Source: UBA5972 sp964637875 (GTDB taxonomy: Bacteria > Pseudomonadota > Alphaproteobacteria > Rhodobacterales > Rhodobacteraceae). From it: a stretch of 64,000 bases of DNA. Positions 16,622-24,749 of the stretch are shown one piece after another. The notes under the pieces were generated by a model that was not told where the DNA came from, did not search any database, and worked only from the letters and a program-made list of their open reading frames with translations. The stretch's first letter is position 1. Every line of letters begins with the position of its first letter. The stretch covers positions 1 to 64,000 of the forward strand of contig CAZWXK010000002.1 of NCBI GenBank assembly GCA_964637875.1, written 5' to 3'. The position numbers and the translations under genes are program-made.

Positions 16622-18016
16622 GTGACCACCGATTACATCGTAAAGGATATCGGCCTTGCAGATTTTGGCCGCAAGGAACTGGATATCGCCGAAACCGAGA
16701 TGCCCGGCCTGATGGCCCTGCGCGAGGAATATGGCGACAGCAAGCCCCTGAAGGGCGCGCGCATTGCAGGCAGCCTGCACATGACCATACAGACCGCCGC
16801 GCTGATCGAAACGCTGGTCGCGCTGGGCGCCGATGTGCGCTGGGCTTCGTGCAACATCTTTTCGACCCAGGACCACGCCGCCGCCGCGATTGCCGCCAGC
16901 GGTGTGCCGGTCTTTGCCATCAAGGGCGAAACCCTTGAGGAATACTGGGATTACGCCGACCGCATTTTCCAGTTCCCCGAAGGCACCTGCAACCTGATCC
17001 TCGATGATGGTGGCGATGCGACCATGTATATCCTGCTGGGTGCGCGGGTCGAAAATGGCGAAACCGATCTGATCGAGGTGCCGACCTCGGAAGAAGAGGT
17101 TGCCCTTTTTGCCCAGATAAAAAAGCGCCTCAAGGAAAGCCCCGGCTGGTTCACCAAACAGCGTGACGCCATCAAGGGCGTGTCGGAGGAAACCACCACC
17201 GGCGTACATCGCCTGTACGAGCTGGTCAGCAAGGGCCTGCTGCCGTTTCCCGCGATCAACGTCAATGACAGCGTGACCAAGTCGAAATTCGACAACAAAT
17301 ATGGCTGCCGCGAGTCGCTGGTCGATGGTATCCGCCGCGCGACCGACGTGATGCTGGCCGGCAAGACGGCGGTCGTCTGCGGCTATGGCGATGTGGGCAA
17401 GGGTTCGGCCGCGTCGCTGCGGGGTGCCGGCGCGCGCGTCAAGGTGACCGAGGTCGATCCCATCTGCGCGCTGCAGGCCGCGATGGACGGGTTCGAGGTC
17501 GTGTTGCTTGAAGATGTGGTCAGGGATGCCGACATCTTTATCACCACCACCGGCAACAGGGACGTGATCCGCATCGAGCATATGCGCGAGATGAAGGACA
17601 TGGCGATCGTCGGCAATATCGGCCATTTCGACAATGAAATTCAGGTCGCCGCGCTGAGAAACCACAAATGGACCAACATCAAGGACCAGGTGGACATGAT
17701 CGAAATGCCCAGCGGCAACCGGATCATCCTGCTGTCCGAGGGGCGCCTGCTGAACCTTGGCAACGCCACGGGCCACCCGTCTTTCGTGATGTCGGCGTCA
17801 TTCACCAACCAGGTGCTGGCCCAGATCGAGCTGTGGCAGAACAACGGCAAGTATGAAAACAAGGTCTATATCCTGCCCAAGCATCTGGATGAAAAGGTCG
17901 CGCGCCTGCATCTGGGCCGCATCGGTGTCAAGCTGACCAGGCTCAGCCCGGAACAGGCCGCCTATATCGGCGTGACCCCCGAAGGCCCGTTCAAGCCGGA
18001 ACATTACCGTTACTGA
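16622..18016 (+). CDS. ahcY: Adenosylhomocysteinase
   Basis: A 464-residue NAD-dependent enzyme that splits S-adenosylhomocysteine into adenosine and homocysteine and so keeps the methylation cycle running. The N-terminal domain holds SLHMTIQTAALIETL and SCNIFSTQDHAAAAI. The NAD-binding domain has CGYGDVGKGSAASLRG, and later FDNEIQ and HPSFVMS complete the family pattern. The C-terminus FKPEHYRY contains the conserved K and Y that contact NAD of the neighbouring subunit. The GTG at 16622 has AAGGAG nine bases upstream, which decides against the GTG at 16616. A terminator follows. Confidence 0.97.
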   Translation: MTTDYIVKDIGLADFGRKELDIAETEMPGLMALREEYGDSKPLKGARIAGSLHMTIQTAALIETLVALGADVRWASCNIFSTQDHAAAAIAASGVPVFAIKGETLEEYWDYADRIFQFPEGTCNLILDDGGDATMYILLGARVENGETDLIEVPTSEEEVALFAQIKKRLKESPGWFTKQRDAIKGVSEETTTGVHRLYELVSKGLLPFPAINVNDSVTKSKFDNKYGCRESLVDGIRRATDVMLAGKTAVVCGYGDVGKGSAASLRGAGARVKVTEVDPICALQAAMDGFEVVLLEDVVRDADIFITTTGNRDVIRIEHMREMKDMAIVGNIGHFDNEIQVAALRNHKWTNIKDQVDMIEMPSGNRIILLSEGRLLNLGNATGHPSFVMSASFTNQVLAQIELWQNNGKYENKVYILPKHLDEKVARLHLGRIGVKLTRLSPEQAAYIGVTPEGPFKPEHYRY

Positions 18017-18044
18017 TCGATCCCGCAGATCGCAGAAACGCAAG

Positions 18045-18076
18045 ACCCGCCCGGCGATGTTCCGGGCGGGTTTTTT
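18045..18076 (+). terminator. Rho-independent terminator of ahcY
   Basis: ACCCGCCCGG (18045-18054) pairs with CCGGGCGGGT (18062-18071) around a seven-base loop and runs into a T tract (18071-18076). It lies 28 bases after the ahcY stop, before the convergent trpB end. Confidence 0.9.
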
Positions 18077-18096
18077 CGTGTCAGACCGGCGAGGGG

Positions 18097-19305
18097 TCAG
18101 TCGGTTTCGCCGATGCCGAATTTCTCGACCACATAGTCGATATCCTTGTCGCCGCGGCCCGACAGGTTGATCAGGATCGACTTGCCCGGATGTCTGGGCG
18201 CCTCGCGCATGGCAAAGGCAACCGCATGTGCGCTTTCCAGCGCGGGGATGATGCCTTCGTGGCGCGACAGGGCAAAGAAGGCATCAATCGCCTCTTTGTC
18301 GTTGGCCGAGGTATAGGTCACGCGGCCGGTCTTGTGCAGATGGGCGTGTTCCGGGCCGACGCCGGGATAATCGAGGCCCGAGGCAACCGTATGCACGGGG
18401 GCGGGCTCGCCCTTGTCGTCTTTCAGCACCAGCGTACGGAAACCGTGGATGTCGCCATCTTCGCCAAAGGTGATGGTGGCGGCATGGTCGCCCAGCCTGG
18501 ACGAGGTGCCCATCGGCTCGACCCCGTAAAGGGCAACGTCGTCTTCGTCGATAAAGCCGGAAAACAGGCCCATGGCGTTTGATCCGCCACCGACACAGGC
18601 GGCGACCATGTCGGGCAGGTCGCCGGTCATTTCCTCGAACTGTTCGCGGGCCTCGATGCCGACGACATGCTGGAAATCGCGCACCATCATCGGGAAGGGA
18701 TGCGGCCCGACGACCGAACCAATGGCAAACAGCGCCTTGTCGGCCTGCGGTACATAGGCCTGGAATGCGCTGTCCACGGCCTCTTTCAGGGAACGCCCGC
18801 CAAAGCCGACGGGAACGACCGTCGCGCCCAGCAGTTTCATGCGGGTGACGTTGGGTGCCTCTTTCTCGATGTCGATCTCGCCCATGTGAATTTCGCATTC
18901 CATGCCGAAATAGGCGGCTGCGGTGGCGAGCGCCACGCCGTGCTGGCCCGCGCCGGTTTCGGCCATCAGCTTGGTCTTGCCCATGTATTTGGCAAGCAGG
19001 GCCTCGCCCATGCAATGGTTCAGCTTGTGCGCGCCGGTGTGGTTGAGATCCTCGCGCTTGGCATAGATCTGGGCGCCGCCGCAGATCTCGGAGAGGTTCT
19101 TGAGATGCGAAACCGGGGTCGGGCGGCCCTGAAAATGTTTTCGGATATAGCGCAGCTCGTTGATGAAATCGGCTGATTTCGAAATCTTCTGGTAGGCTTC
19201 GCGAATTTCCTTGAAATGGGGTTCGAGCGGAGGCGGCAATTGCGCCCCGCCATAGTCACCAAAAAAGCCCTCGTTGTCGGGTGTGGATTTCAGATATGAC
19301 GTCAT
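18097..19305 (-). CDS. trpB: Tryptophan synthase beta chain, stand-alone copy
   Basis: A 402-residue PLP enzyme that couples indole and serine. The PLP lysine is in REDLNHTGAHK, the catalytic Glu in AETGAGQHGVA, and the phosphate loop in CVGGGSNAMG; GIIPALESAHA and NLSGRGDKD are also present. It departs from the usual trpA-partnered sequence in several places (HTGAHKLNHCMG, VEPMGTSS). No trpA or other trp gene adjoins it. The start at 19305 has AGGAGGGACAG upstream. I infer that it may be a specialised or separately regulated copy. Confidence 0.87.
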   Translation of the reverse strand: MTSYLKSTPDNEGFFGDYGGAQLPPPLEPHFKEIREAYQKISKSADFINELRYIRKHFQGRPTPVSHLKNLSEICGGAQIYAKREDLNHTGAHKLNHCMGEALLAKYMGKTKLMAETGAGQHGVALATAAAYFGMECEIHMGEIDIEKEAPNVTRMKLLGATVVPVGFGGRSLKEAVDSAFQAYVPQADKALFAIGSVVGPHPFPMMVRDFQHVVGIEAREQFEEMTGDLPDMVAACVGGGSNAMGLFSGFIDEDDVALYGVEPMGTSSRLGDHAATITFGEDGDIHGFRTLVLKDDKGEPAPVHTVASGLDYPGVGPEHAHLHKTGRVTYTSANDKEAIDAFFALSRHEGIIPALESAHAVAFAMREAPRHPGKSILINLSGRGDKDIDYVVEKFGIGETD

Positions 19306-19798
19306 GTCCGGTCTGTCCCTCCTGTTGTCGTTTTGTCGATCTGGGCAAAAAACGAGACGGATCACAAGCGGGAATCGGCGCAAGCGCGAAATTTTATGGC
19401 GCCAGATCGTGCTGCCGCCGCATCTTTGGCGTCCGACATGGTGCCCACCTCGCGTGGCTTGCCGGCTGCGTGCCTGACCCCCGCGGCAGACCCGGTAGAT
19501 GAACGGCAAGGCGTGAAAGGTGTTCCCGCTGCCGGGGAAAAGCCCTGTGTGTGAGTCGATCCCCGGTTCGGTAAAATTGTCATGATTTCGGATTTGCCGC
19601 CGAGGCCGCCTGCGCCTATTGTCGGTCGCACGGGCCAGGATGGCCGGGACTGATATCATGAGCGTGTGGTGGAGCACACGTGGGGTGGTCGAGGGTCCCG
19701 GTCCGCTGGGGCCCTCGGTTCCCCGGCATTATTGCATTTTCCGACAGCCGCGCCTTCGGTGATCGTGTCGCCAGGTCGGGCAGGGGAATGTCTGCGCC
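19306..19798. other. 493-base gap without a convincing gene
   Basis: Between the trpB start and the EVE-domain gene end. Apart from the AGGAGG of trpB and short open frames without family resemblance or good ribosome sites, I see no gene, tRNA or strong hairpin. It holds the trpB promoter region, but no confident -35/-10 pair. Confidence 0.6.
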
Positions 19799-20227
19799 TC
19801 AATACCGGTCGGATTTCAACCCGCCAAGTTCGCAGATCACTTGCCATTCCTGTTCTGTCACAGGCTGGACCGACAGGCGTGAATTGTTCACCAGCACCAT
19901 ATCGGCAAGACGGGGGTCGTGTTTGCACATGCCCAGCGTCACCGGGCGCGGCAGCGATTGCACCGCCTTGATATCTACGCATTCCCAGCGCGCATCGTCG
20001 GTGGTGCTGTCGGGGTGGGCCTCGGTAATGACCTCGACAATGCCGACGATCGCCTTTTCCTTTTGCGAGTGATAGAAAAACCCCCGGTCGCCGACCTTCA
20101 TCAGCCGCATGTTGTTGCGGGCCTGATAGTTGCGCACCCCGTCCCATTCCTCGCCCGCCTCGCCCCTGGCAAGCTGGTCTTGCCAGCTCCAGGTCGATGG
20201 TTCCGATTTGAACAGCCAGCAAGCCAT
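19799..20227 (-). CDS. EVE-domain protein
   Basis: A 142-residue single EVE (PUA-like) domain protein. Typical features are the opening WLFKSEPSTWSW, WDGVRNYQARNNMRLMKVGD, and FYHSQ with IVGIVEV. EVE domains bind modified bases in DNA or RNA; this short version is known in many proteobacteria and eukaryotes (thymocyte nuclear protein 1). The specific ligand is not visible. GGGGGG before the ATG serves as ribosome site. It is 35 bases downstream of gpsA on the same strand. Confidence 0.9.
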   Translation of the reverse strand: MACWLFKSEPSTWSWQDQLARGEAGEEWDGVRNYQARNNMRLMKVGDRGFFYHSQKEKAIVGIVEVITEAHPDSTTDDARWECVDIKAVQSLPRPVTLGMCKHDPRLADMVLVNNSRLSVQPVTEQEWQVICELGGLKSDRY

Positions 20228-20262
20228 GTTTCCCCCCTGTTTCGCCCCCTGTTTGCCGCGTG

Positions 20263-21234
20263 TCAGTTTTCCGATCTTAGCGGGCGCGACAGCAGTGCGG
20301 CAACCGCCGCGTCAATGTCGCAGCGATGCGCCAGAACATCGGCCACGATCCGGGCGATGGGCAGTTCGATTTCCAGCGGCTCGGCCAATGTCAGGCTGGC
20401 CTGCGCGGTGGCGGCGCCCTCGAATGTGGTGCCAGTCTGTTTCCGGCCCCCCCTGCCCAGCGTCAGACCAAGCGAGAAGTTGCGCGATTTTTCCGAGGTG
20501 CAGGTCAATGCCAGATCGCCCAGCCCGCTGAGCCCGGCGAGTGTTTCGCGTCGCGCGCCCAGGGCCACGGCAAGGCGCTGCATCTCGGCATAGCCCCGGG
20601 TCATCAGGGCGGCGCGCGCACTTTCGCCCAGGTTGCGGCCGATGCTGATGCCGCAGGCAATGGCAATCACGTTTTTCAGCGCACCGCCCAGCTGCGCGCC
20701 GGTCATGTCATGGGAAAGATAGAGGCGGATCGAGCGGGTCGAAAGCAGCTGTTGCAGCGCGGTGCCATGTTCGCCCGGCGCCGTCGCAAGCGTCAGCGCG
20801 GTGGGCAGGCCGCGGGCGATCTCGGCAGCAAAGCCGGGCCCCGTGAGGATAGCGATTCTGCTGTCTGGCAGGATTTCGCGCAGGATCTGTCCGGGCAGCA
20901 GGCCGGTGCCTGTTTCGATTCCCTTGCAGCACAACACGCAGATCTTGCCGGCGAGGCTGGGGCGGTGGTCGTTCAGAAAGCCGCGCAGTTTCTGGGTCGG
21001 CACCGTCACAAGGATGGTTTCGGCCGTCGCCAGCGCATCCGCATCAGCGGTGATCGACAGGTTTTCCGGCAGCACGATACCCGCCAGATGCCGGGTGTTT
21101 TCGCGGGTTTTTCCCATCGCGCCAGCCGCACGCGCATCGCGCGCCCACAGCACAACATCGCGCCCGTCGCGTGCCAGCGAGGCCGCCAGTGCCGTGCCAA
21201 AGGCACCGGCGCCCGCAACCGTGATGCGGCTCAT
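20263..21234 (-). CDS. gpsA: Glycerol-3-phosphate dehydrogenase [NAD(P)+]
   Basis: A 323-residue enzyme that reduces dihydroxyacetone phosphate to sn-glycerol 3-phosphate for phospholipid synthesis. It begins ITVAGAGAFGTALA, the dinucleotide fold, then CCKGIETGTG and the substrate-binding GGALKNVIAIACG with the catalytic Lys; the later SRNFSLGLTLGRG is a family motif. Length is normal. Its ATG overlaps the tsaD stop (ATGA), so the pair is coupled. Confidence 0.96.
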   Translation of the reverse strand: MSRITVAGAGAFGTALAASLARDGRDVVLWARDARAAGAMGKTRENTRHLAGIVLPENLSITADADALATAETILVTVPTQKLRGFLNDHRPSLAGKICVLCCKGIETGTGLLPGQILREILPDSRIAILTGPGFAAEIARGLPTALTLATAPGEHGTALQQLLSTRSIRLYLSHDMTGAQLGGALKNVIAIACGISIGRNLGESARAALMTRGYAEMQRLAVALGARRETLAGLSGLGDLALTCTSEKSRNFSLGLTLGRGGRKQTGTTFEGAATAQASLTLAEPLEIELPIARIVADVLAHRCDIDAAVAALLSRPLRSEN

Positions 21235-22331
21235 GCCTTGGCCCCCTTCTTGCCACCTCCCAGCATCGGCGCACTGGTCTGGTCCAGTGGCCAGCGCGGG
21301 CGGGCGGCCAGTGTCATGTCGTCAATCTGGCCCGCGCGGTATTTCTCGAGCCCCGCCAGCGCAATCATGGCCGCGTTGTCGGTGCAGTATTGCAGGGGCG
21401 GGGCGGTAAAGCGCAGCCCCTCTGATTCGCATAGTTGTTGGAGTGCGGCGCGGATGCTGCGATTGGCGGCAACGCCGCCGGCAACGGCCAGCGCGCCGGG
21501 CTGGGTGCCGGCGTGGTCGGGGAAATATCTCAACGCGCGGCGGGCCTTTTCGACCATCACATCGCGCACGGCCGCCTGGAACGAGGCCGCAAGATCGGCG
21601 ACATCCTGTTTCGTCAGCCCGCCCTGTTCATGGATCAGCGCGTCGCGGGCCCGCAGCAACGCCGTCTTGAGCCCGGAAAAGGACATGTCGCACCCCTTGC
21701 GATCGAGCAGCGGGCGCGGGAATGAAAACCGCCTCTCGTCACCCTGTTCGGCGGCGGATTCGACCGCGGGGCCGCCGGGCTGGGGCAGGCCCAGCAGATG
21801 CGCCGTCTTGTCGAATGCCTCGCCCGGGGCGTCGTCGATGGTGCCTCCAAGGCGGGTGAAATCGTCCTGCGCGCGCACGACCAGAAACTGGCAATGCCCG
21901 CCCGATGCAAGCAGCATCAGATAGGGATATTGCAGATCGTCCGACAGTCGCGGTGTCAGCGCGTGCCCCGCAAGATGGTTGACCCCGATCAGCGGCAGCC
22001 CGGCCCCTGCGGCCAGCCCCTTGGCGCACATCACGCCCGCCAGAACGCCACCGATCAGCCCCGGCCCGGCGGTGACGGCGATGGCGTCGATGTCGCGCAG
22101 TTTCAGGTGCGCGCGATGCAGGGCCTCCTCGACGCAGAGGTCGAGCTTTTCGGCATGAGCGCGCGCCGCGATTTCGGGCACCACACCGCCGAAATCGGCG
22201 TGCAGTTCCGTCTGGCCATAGACGACCGACGACAGAACGACCGGCTGATCATCGCCGCTTTGCCGCAATATGGCGGCGGCGGTGTCGTCGCAGCTGCTTT
22301 CCAGCCCCAGGATGGTGAGGTTCCGTTTCAT
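21231..22331 (-). CDS. tsaD: tRNA N6-adenosine threonylcarbamoyltransferase
   Basis: A 366-residue Kae1/YgjD protein that transfers threonylcarbamoyl to A37 of ANN-decoding tRNAs. The start LGLESSCDDTAAAI, the metal ligands in HAEKL (His) and VNHLAGHAL, the ASGGHCQF loop and NRSIR are all visible. The frame is open further upstream; the ATG at 22331 gives the canonical MKRNLTILGLESSCD start. The preceding 49 bases separate it from divergent hemD. Confidence 0.97.
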   Translation of the reverse strand: MKRNLTILGLESSCDDTAAAILRQSGDDQPVVLSSVVYGQTELHADFGGVVPEIAARAHAEKLDLCVEEALHRAHLKLRDIDAIAVTAGPGLIGGVLAGVMCAKGLAAGAGLPLIGVNHLAGHALTPRLSDDLQYPYLMLLASGGHCQFLVVRAQDDFTRLGGTIDDAPGEAFDKTAHLLGLPQPGGPAVESAAEQGDERRFSFPRPLLDRKGCDMSFSGLKTALLRARDALIHEQGGLTKQDVADLAASFQAAVRDVMVEKARRALRYFPDHAGTQPGALAVAGGVAANRSIRAALQQLCESEGLRFTAPPLQYCTDNAAMIALAGLEKYRAGQIDDMTLAARPRWPLDQTSAPMLGGGKKGAKA

Positions 22332-22380
22332 GGACGCATTTTCTTGCCACAGGTCATGGTGGCAGGTAACACCTGTGCCC

Positions 22381-23109
22381 ATGGCAGGCAATCCCGGCAC
22401 ATATGTCCTGGTGACGCGCCCCCGCGCGCAGGGGCAGGCATTTGCCGCGCGCCTGAAGGCCAGATTTGGAGGCGCGATCAATATCACCCAGTCCCCGTTG
22501 CTTGAGATCAGATTGCTGGATGCCGACCTTTCATTGCAGGGGGTGGGCTGGCTGCTGTTTACCTCGGCCAACGGCGTCAGGGGGTTTGCGGCGCTGTCCG
22601 AGCGGCGGGACATTCCGGCCCTTTGTGTGGGGGATCGCACTGCGCAGATGGCCGCAACGCTGGGCATGACGGTCGAATCGGCGGCGGGCACGGTTGACGA
22701 CCTGCTTGATCTGGCGCGTGCGCGCGCGTGCGCGTCAGGGGGCGCGTCAGGTGATGCGTTCCTCTATCTGCGTGGCGCAACCGTGGCCCGGCCGCTGGTG
22801 AAAATGATGCGCGATGCGGGGCTGAACGCGCGCGAAGCGGTTGTCTATGAACAGGTTGCCCTTTCCCTGACATCCGAGGGCCGCGCGCTGTTTGATGGCC
22901 GCCAAAAGGTGATCGTGCCGCTATTTTCGCCGCGCTCGGCGCGTCTGTTCATCGAGGCGTCTCAGGGGCTGGATACCACGGCTGCGTGCATCGTGTGCAT
23001 CAGCCGGAATGTTGCCGAACAGTTCGATTCAGAACGTCTTGACCAGATTCGCGTTGCGTCCGCGCCGAACTCTCTGGCAGTCGAGCGGGAAATCGCCGCA
23101 ATCCTCTGA
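22381..23109 (+). CDS. hemD: Uroporphyrinogen-III synthase
   Basis: A 242-residue protein of low sequence conservation, as usual for HemD. It begins YVLVTRPRAQGQAFAARL, has the internal LLFTSANGVRGF with the S/N-rich second motif, and ends FSPRSARLF with CISRNVAEQ, the standard HemD pattern. It ring-closes hydroxymethylbilane to uroporphyrinogen III. The neighbourhood (divergent from tsaD, followed by a mitofilin-like gene and hemY) is the arrangement known for alphaproteobacteria, and supports the call. Start at 22381 selected by family N-terminus. Confidence 0.88.
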   Translation: MAGNPGTYVLVTRPRAQGQAFAARLKARFGGAINITQSPLLEIRLLDADLSLQGVGWLLFTSANGVRGFAALSERRDIPALCVGDRTAQMAATLGMTVESAAGTVDDLLDLARARACASGGASGDAFLYLRGATVARPLVKMMRDAGLNAREAVVYEQVALSLTSEGRALFDGRQKVIVPLFSPRSARLFIEASQGLDTTAACIVCISRNVAEQFDSERLDQIRVASAPNSLAVEREIAAIL

Positions 23110-23195
23110 CGCGACTTTCTGTTACTTGTGACGGGCTGACTGGTGACATATCTAACAGCCTGTGTCGGCCTATTGCTGCGAAAGGATCTTGTAGA

Positions 23196-24749
23196 GTGAC
23201 AACCGGAAAACCCCCGTCCCGACCAGGCAGGAAGTCGCGCAAGGCAAAAGGCCCGAACCAGCCCGAGGCAAAACCCGATACCGCGATTGACAAGGAGGGT
23301 GACGCGGGAAACGATGCGGAAATCATCGAGCCTGTGAAAATCCCGCAAGGCGAAAGACGCAACGAGCCGGTCGTGATCGAGGGCGAGGCCGTCGAGGTTG
23401 CCCAGGGCGAAGGCGCGACAGGGGATGACAGGTCAGGGGATGACAGGTCAACGGACACGGCCGAAACGGACAGTAACGGGACCACCCGGCAATTGCAGTC
23501 CGAAACCGATCCCGACAATGCGGCAGACAGAACGGCCGAACAGGGCGCGCCGGCGCGGCCCGATGATACCTCCGCCGAGGATACCCCCCATGACAGGCCC
23601 GCAGGCGCTGCCGCCCATCCGCCGCAAGAGCCCCTGTCGGAATCGTCCCTGCCGGGCGGCAAGGGGTCTGGACGGGGATTGACCCCCTTTATCGGCTTTG
23701 TTGCCGGCGGTGTGGTTGCTGCCGTGTTCGGCTATGGCCTGGCCGAATACATGACACCACCGCCCCCGCCTGATCGCGGCGCCGAGATCGCCACGCTGCG
23801 GCAGGAAACCGCGGCCCGGCTGGATGCACTGGACAAGAGGTTGACGGCGTTGGAGGCGCGTTCGAACGACACGGCGCTTGCGCGGCTGCGGGTGGCGCTG
23901 GCCTCGCTGCGCAAGGCGCTCGACAGGCAGTCGGCGGATCTGGGCGATCGGATTGATCGGGCGGAAAAACGACTGGATACGCTTTCCGAAGGATTGACAT
24001 CCCTCAGGGACAGTGTGGTTTCGAGGGCAACCACTGCGGGTAATGCAGGGGTAGAAATTTTTGATCGATTGCAGGCGCGAATCGATGACCTTGGAAAACA
24101 GTTACAGGACGAGGTTGCCGCGCGCGAGGAGCTGGCCGGACAGATCGACAAGGTTTCCAGGGCAATAAACAACCGGCTGGCGGCAGCGCAGCAGAAGGTG
24201 ACCGCGCTGAGCCAGGCCGCGCAGGAAGCCGCGCGCAGCGCCGAGTTGACCAAGATGCGTGAACGTTTGCGCGCTGCAATCGACACGGGACGAGCCTATG
24301 GCGAGCTTTTGGGCGCGATCGCCAGGGATGCGGCGATCAGTATCCCCGCTGCCCTGGAAAACGGGGCGAAAACGGGTGTGCCGACAATGGCGCAGCTCCG
24401 GCAGGATTTCCCGCCTGCCGCGCGTCGTGCGTTGAAGGCGTCGATCGAGGCACAGGCCCAGGGCAACCGGTGGGAGCGATTCCAGGCATGGCTGAAGGCG
24501 CAGGTCGGCGCGCGCTCGCTGGCCCCGCGGCAGGGCGACGACCCGGATGCAATTCTTTCCCGCGCCGAGGCCGCACTGCGGGCCGGGCAATTGAAAAAGG
24601 CTGTTGATCTGGTCCAGACACTGCCTCCTGCCGGCGTGGCCGAAATGGGCGACTGGCTGGATGCCGCCAAGCGGCGACTTGCCGTTCAGACCGCCCTCGA
24701 GACATTCGAATCGGCCCTCAAGGCCGGCCAGCAGAAAGAAACGAAATGA
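23196..24749 (+). CDS. Mitofilin/Mic60-like inner membrane protein
   Basis: A 517-residue protein with an acidic, disordered N-terminus of about 160 residues, one transmembrane segment (about 162-183, IGFVAGGVVAAVFGYG), a long coiled coil, and a C-terminal mitofilin domain. Bacterial Mic60 homologues in alphaproteobacteria are encoded beside hemD and hemY and have been linked to membrane bending and outer-membrane contact sites. The start is GTG at 23196 with AAAGGA upstream. It overlaps hemY by four bases (ATGA). The call rests on architecture and locus; the C-terminal domain is weak in sequence. Confidence 0.82.
   Translation: MTTGKPPSRPGRKSRKAKGPNQPEAKPDTAIDKEGDAGNDAEIIEPVKIPQGERRNEPVVIEGEAVEVAQGEGATGDDRSGDDRSTDTAETDSNGTTRQLQSETDPDNAADRTAEQGAPARPDDTSAEDTPHDRPAGAAAHPPQEPLSESSLPGGKGSGRGLTPFIGFVAGGVVAAVFGYGLAEYMTPPPPPDRGAEIATLRQETAARLDALDKRLTALEARSNDTALARLRVALASLRKALDRQSADLGDRIDRAEKRLDTLSEGLTSLRDSVVSRATTAGNAGVEIFDRLQARIDDLGKQLQDEVAAREELAGQIDKVSRAINNRLAAAQQKVTALSQAAQEAARSAELTKMRERLRAAIDTGRAYGELLGAIARDAAISIPAALENGAKTGVPTMAQLRQDFPPAARRALKASIEAQAQGNRWERFQAWLKAQVGARSLAPRQGDDPDAILSRAEAALRAGQLKKAVDLVQTLPPAGVAEMGDWLDAAKRRLAVQTALETFESALKAGQQKETK

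Noticed and set aside
16504..17776. Long minus-strand open frame opposite ahcY
   Set aside because: Typical high-GC shadow: no family motif and fully inside a recognised gene.
19333..19554. Short open frames in the trpB-EVE gap
   Set aside because: No ribosome site, no domain and no supporting context.
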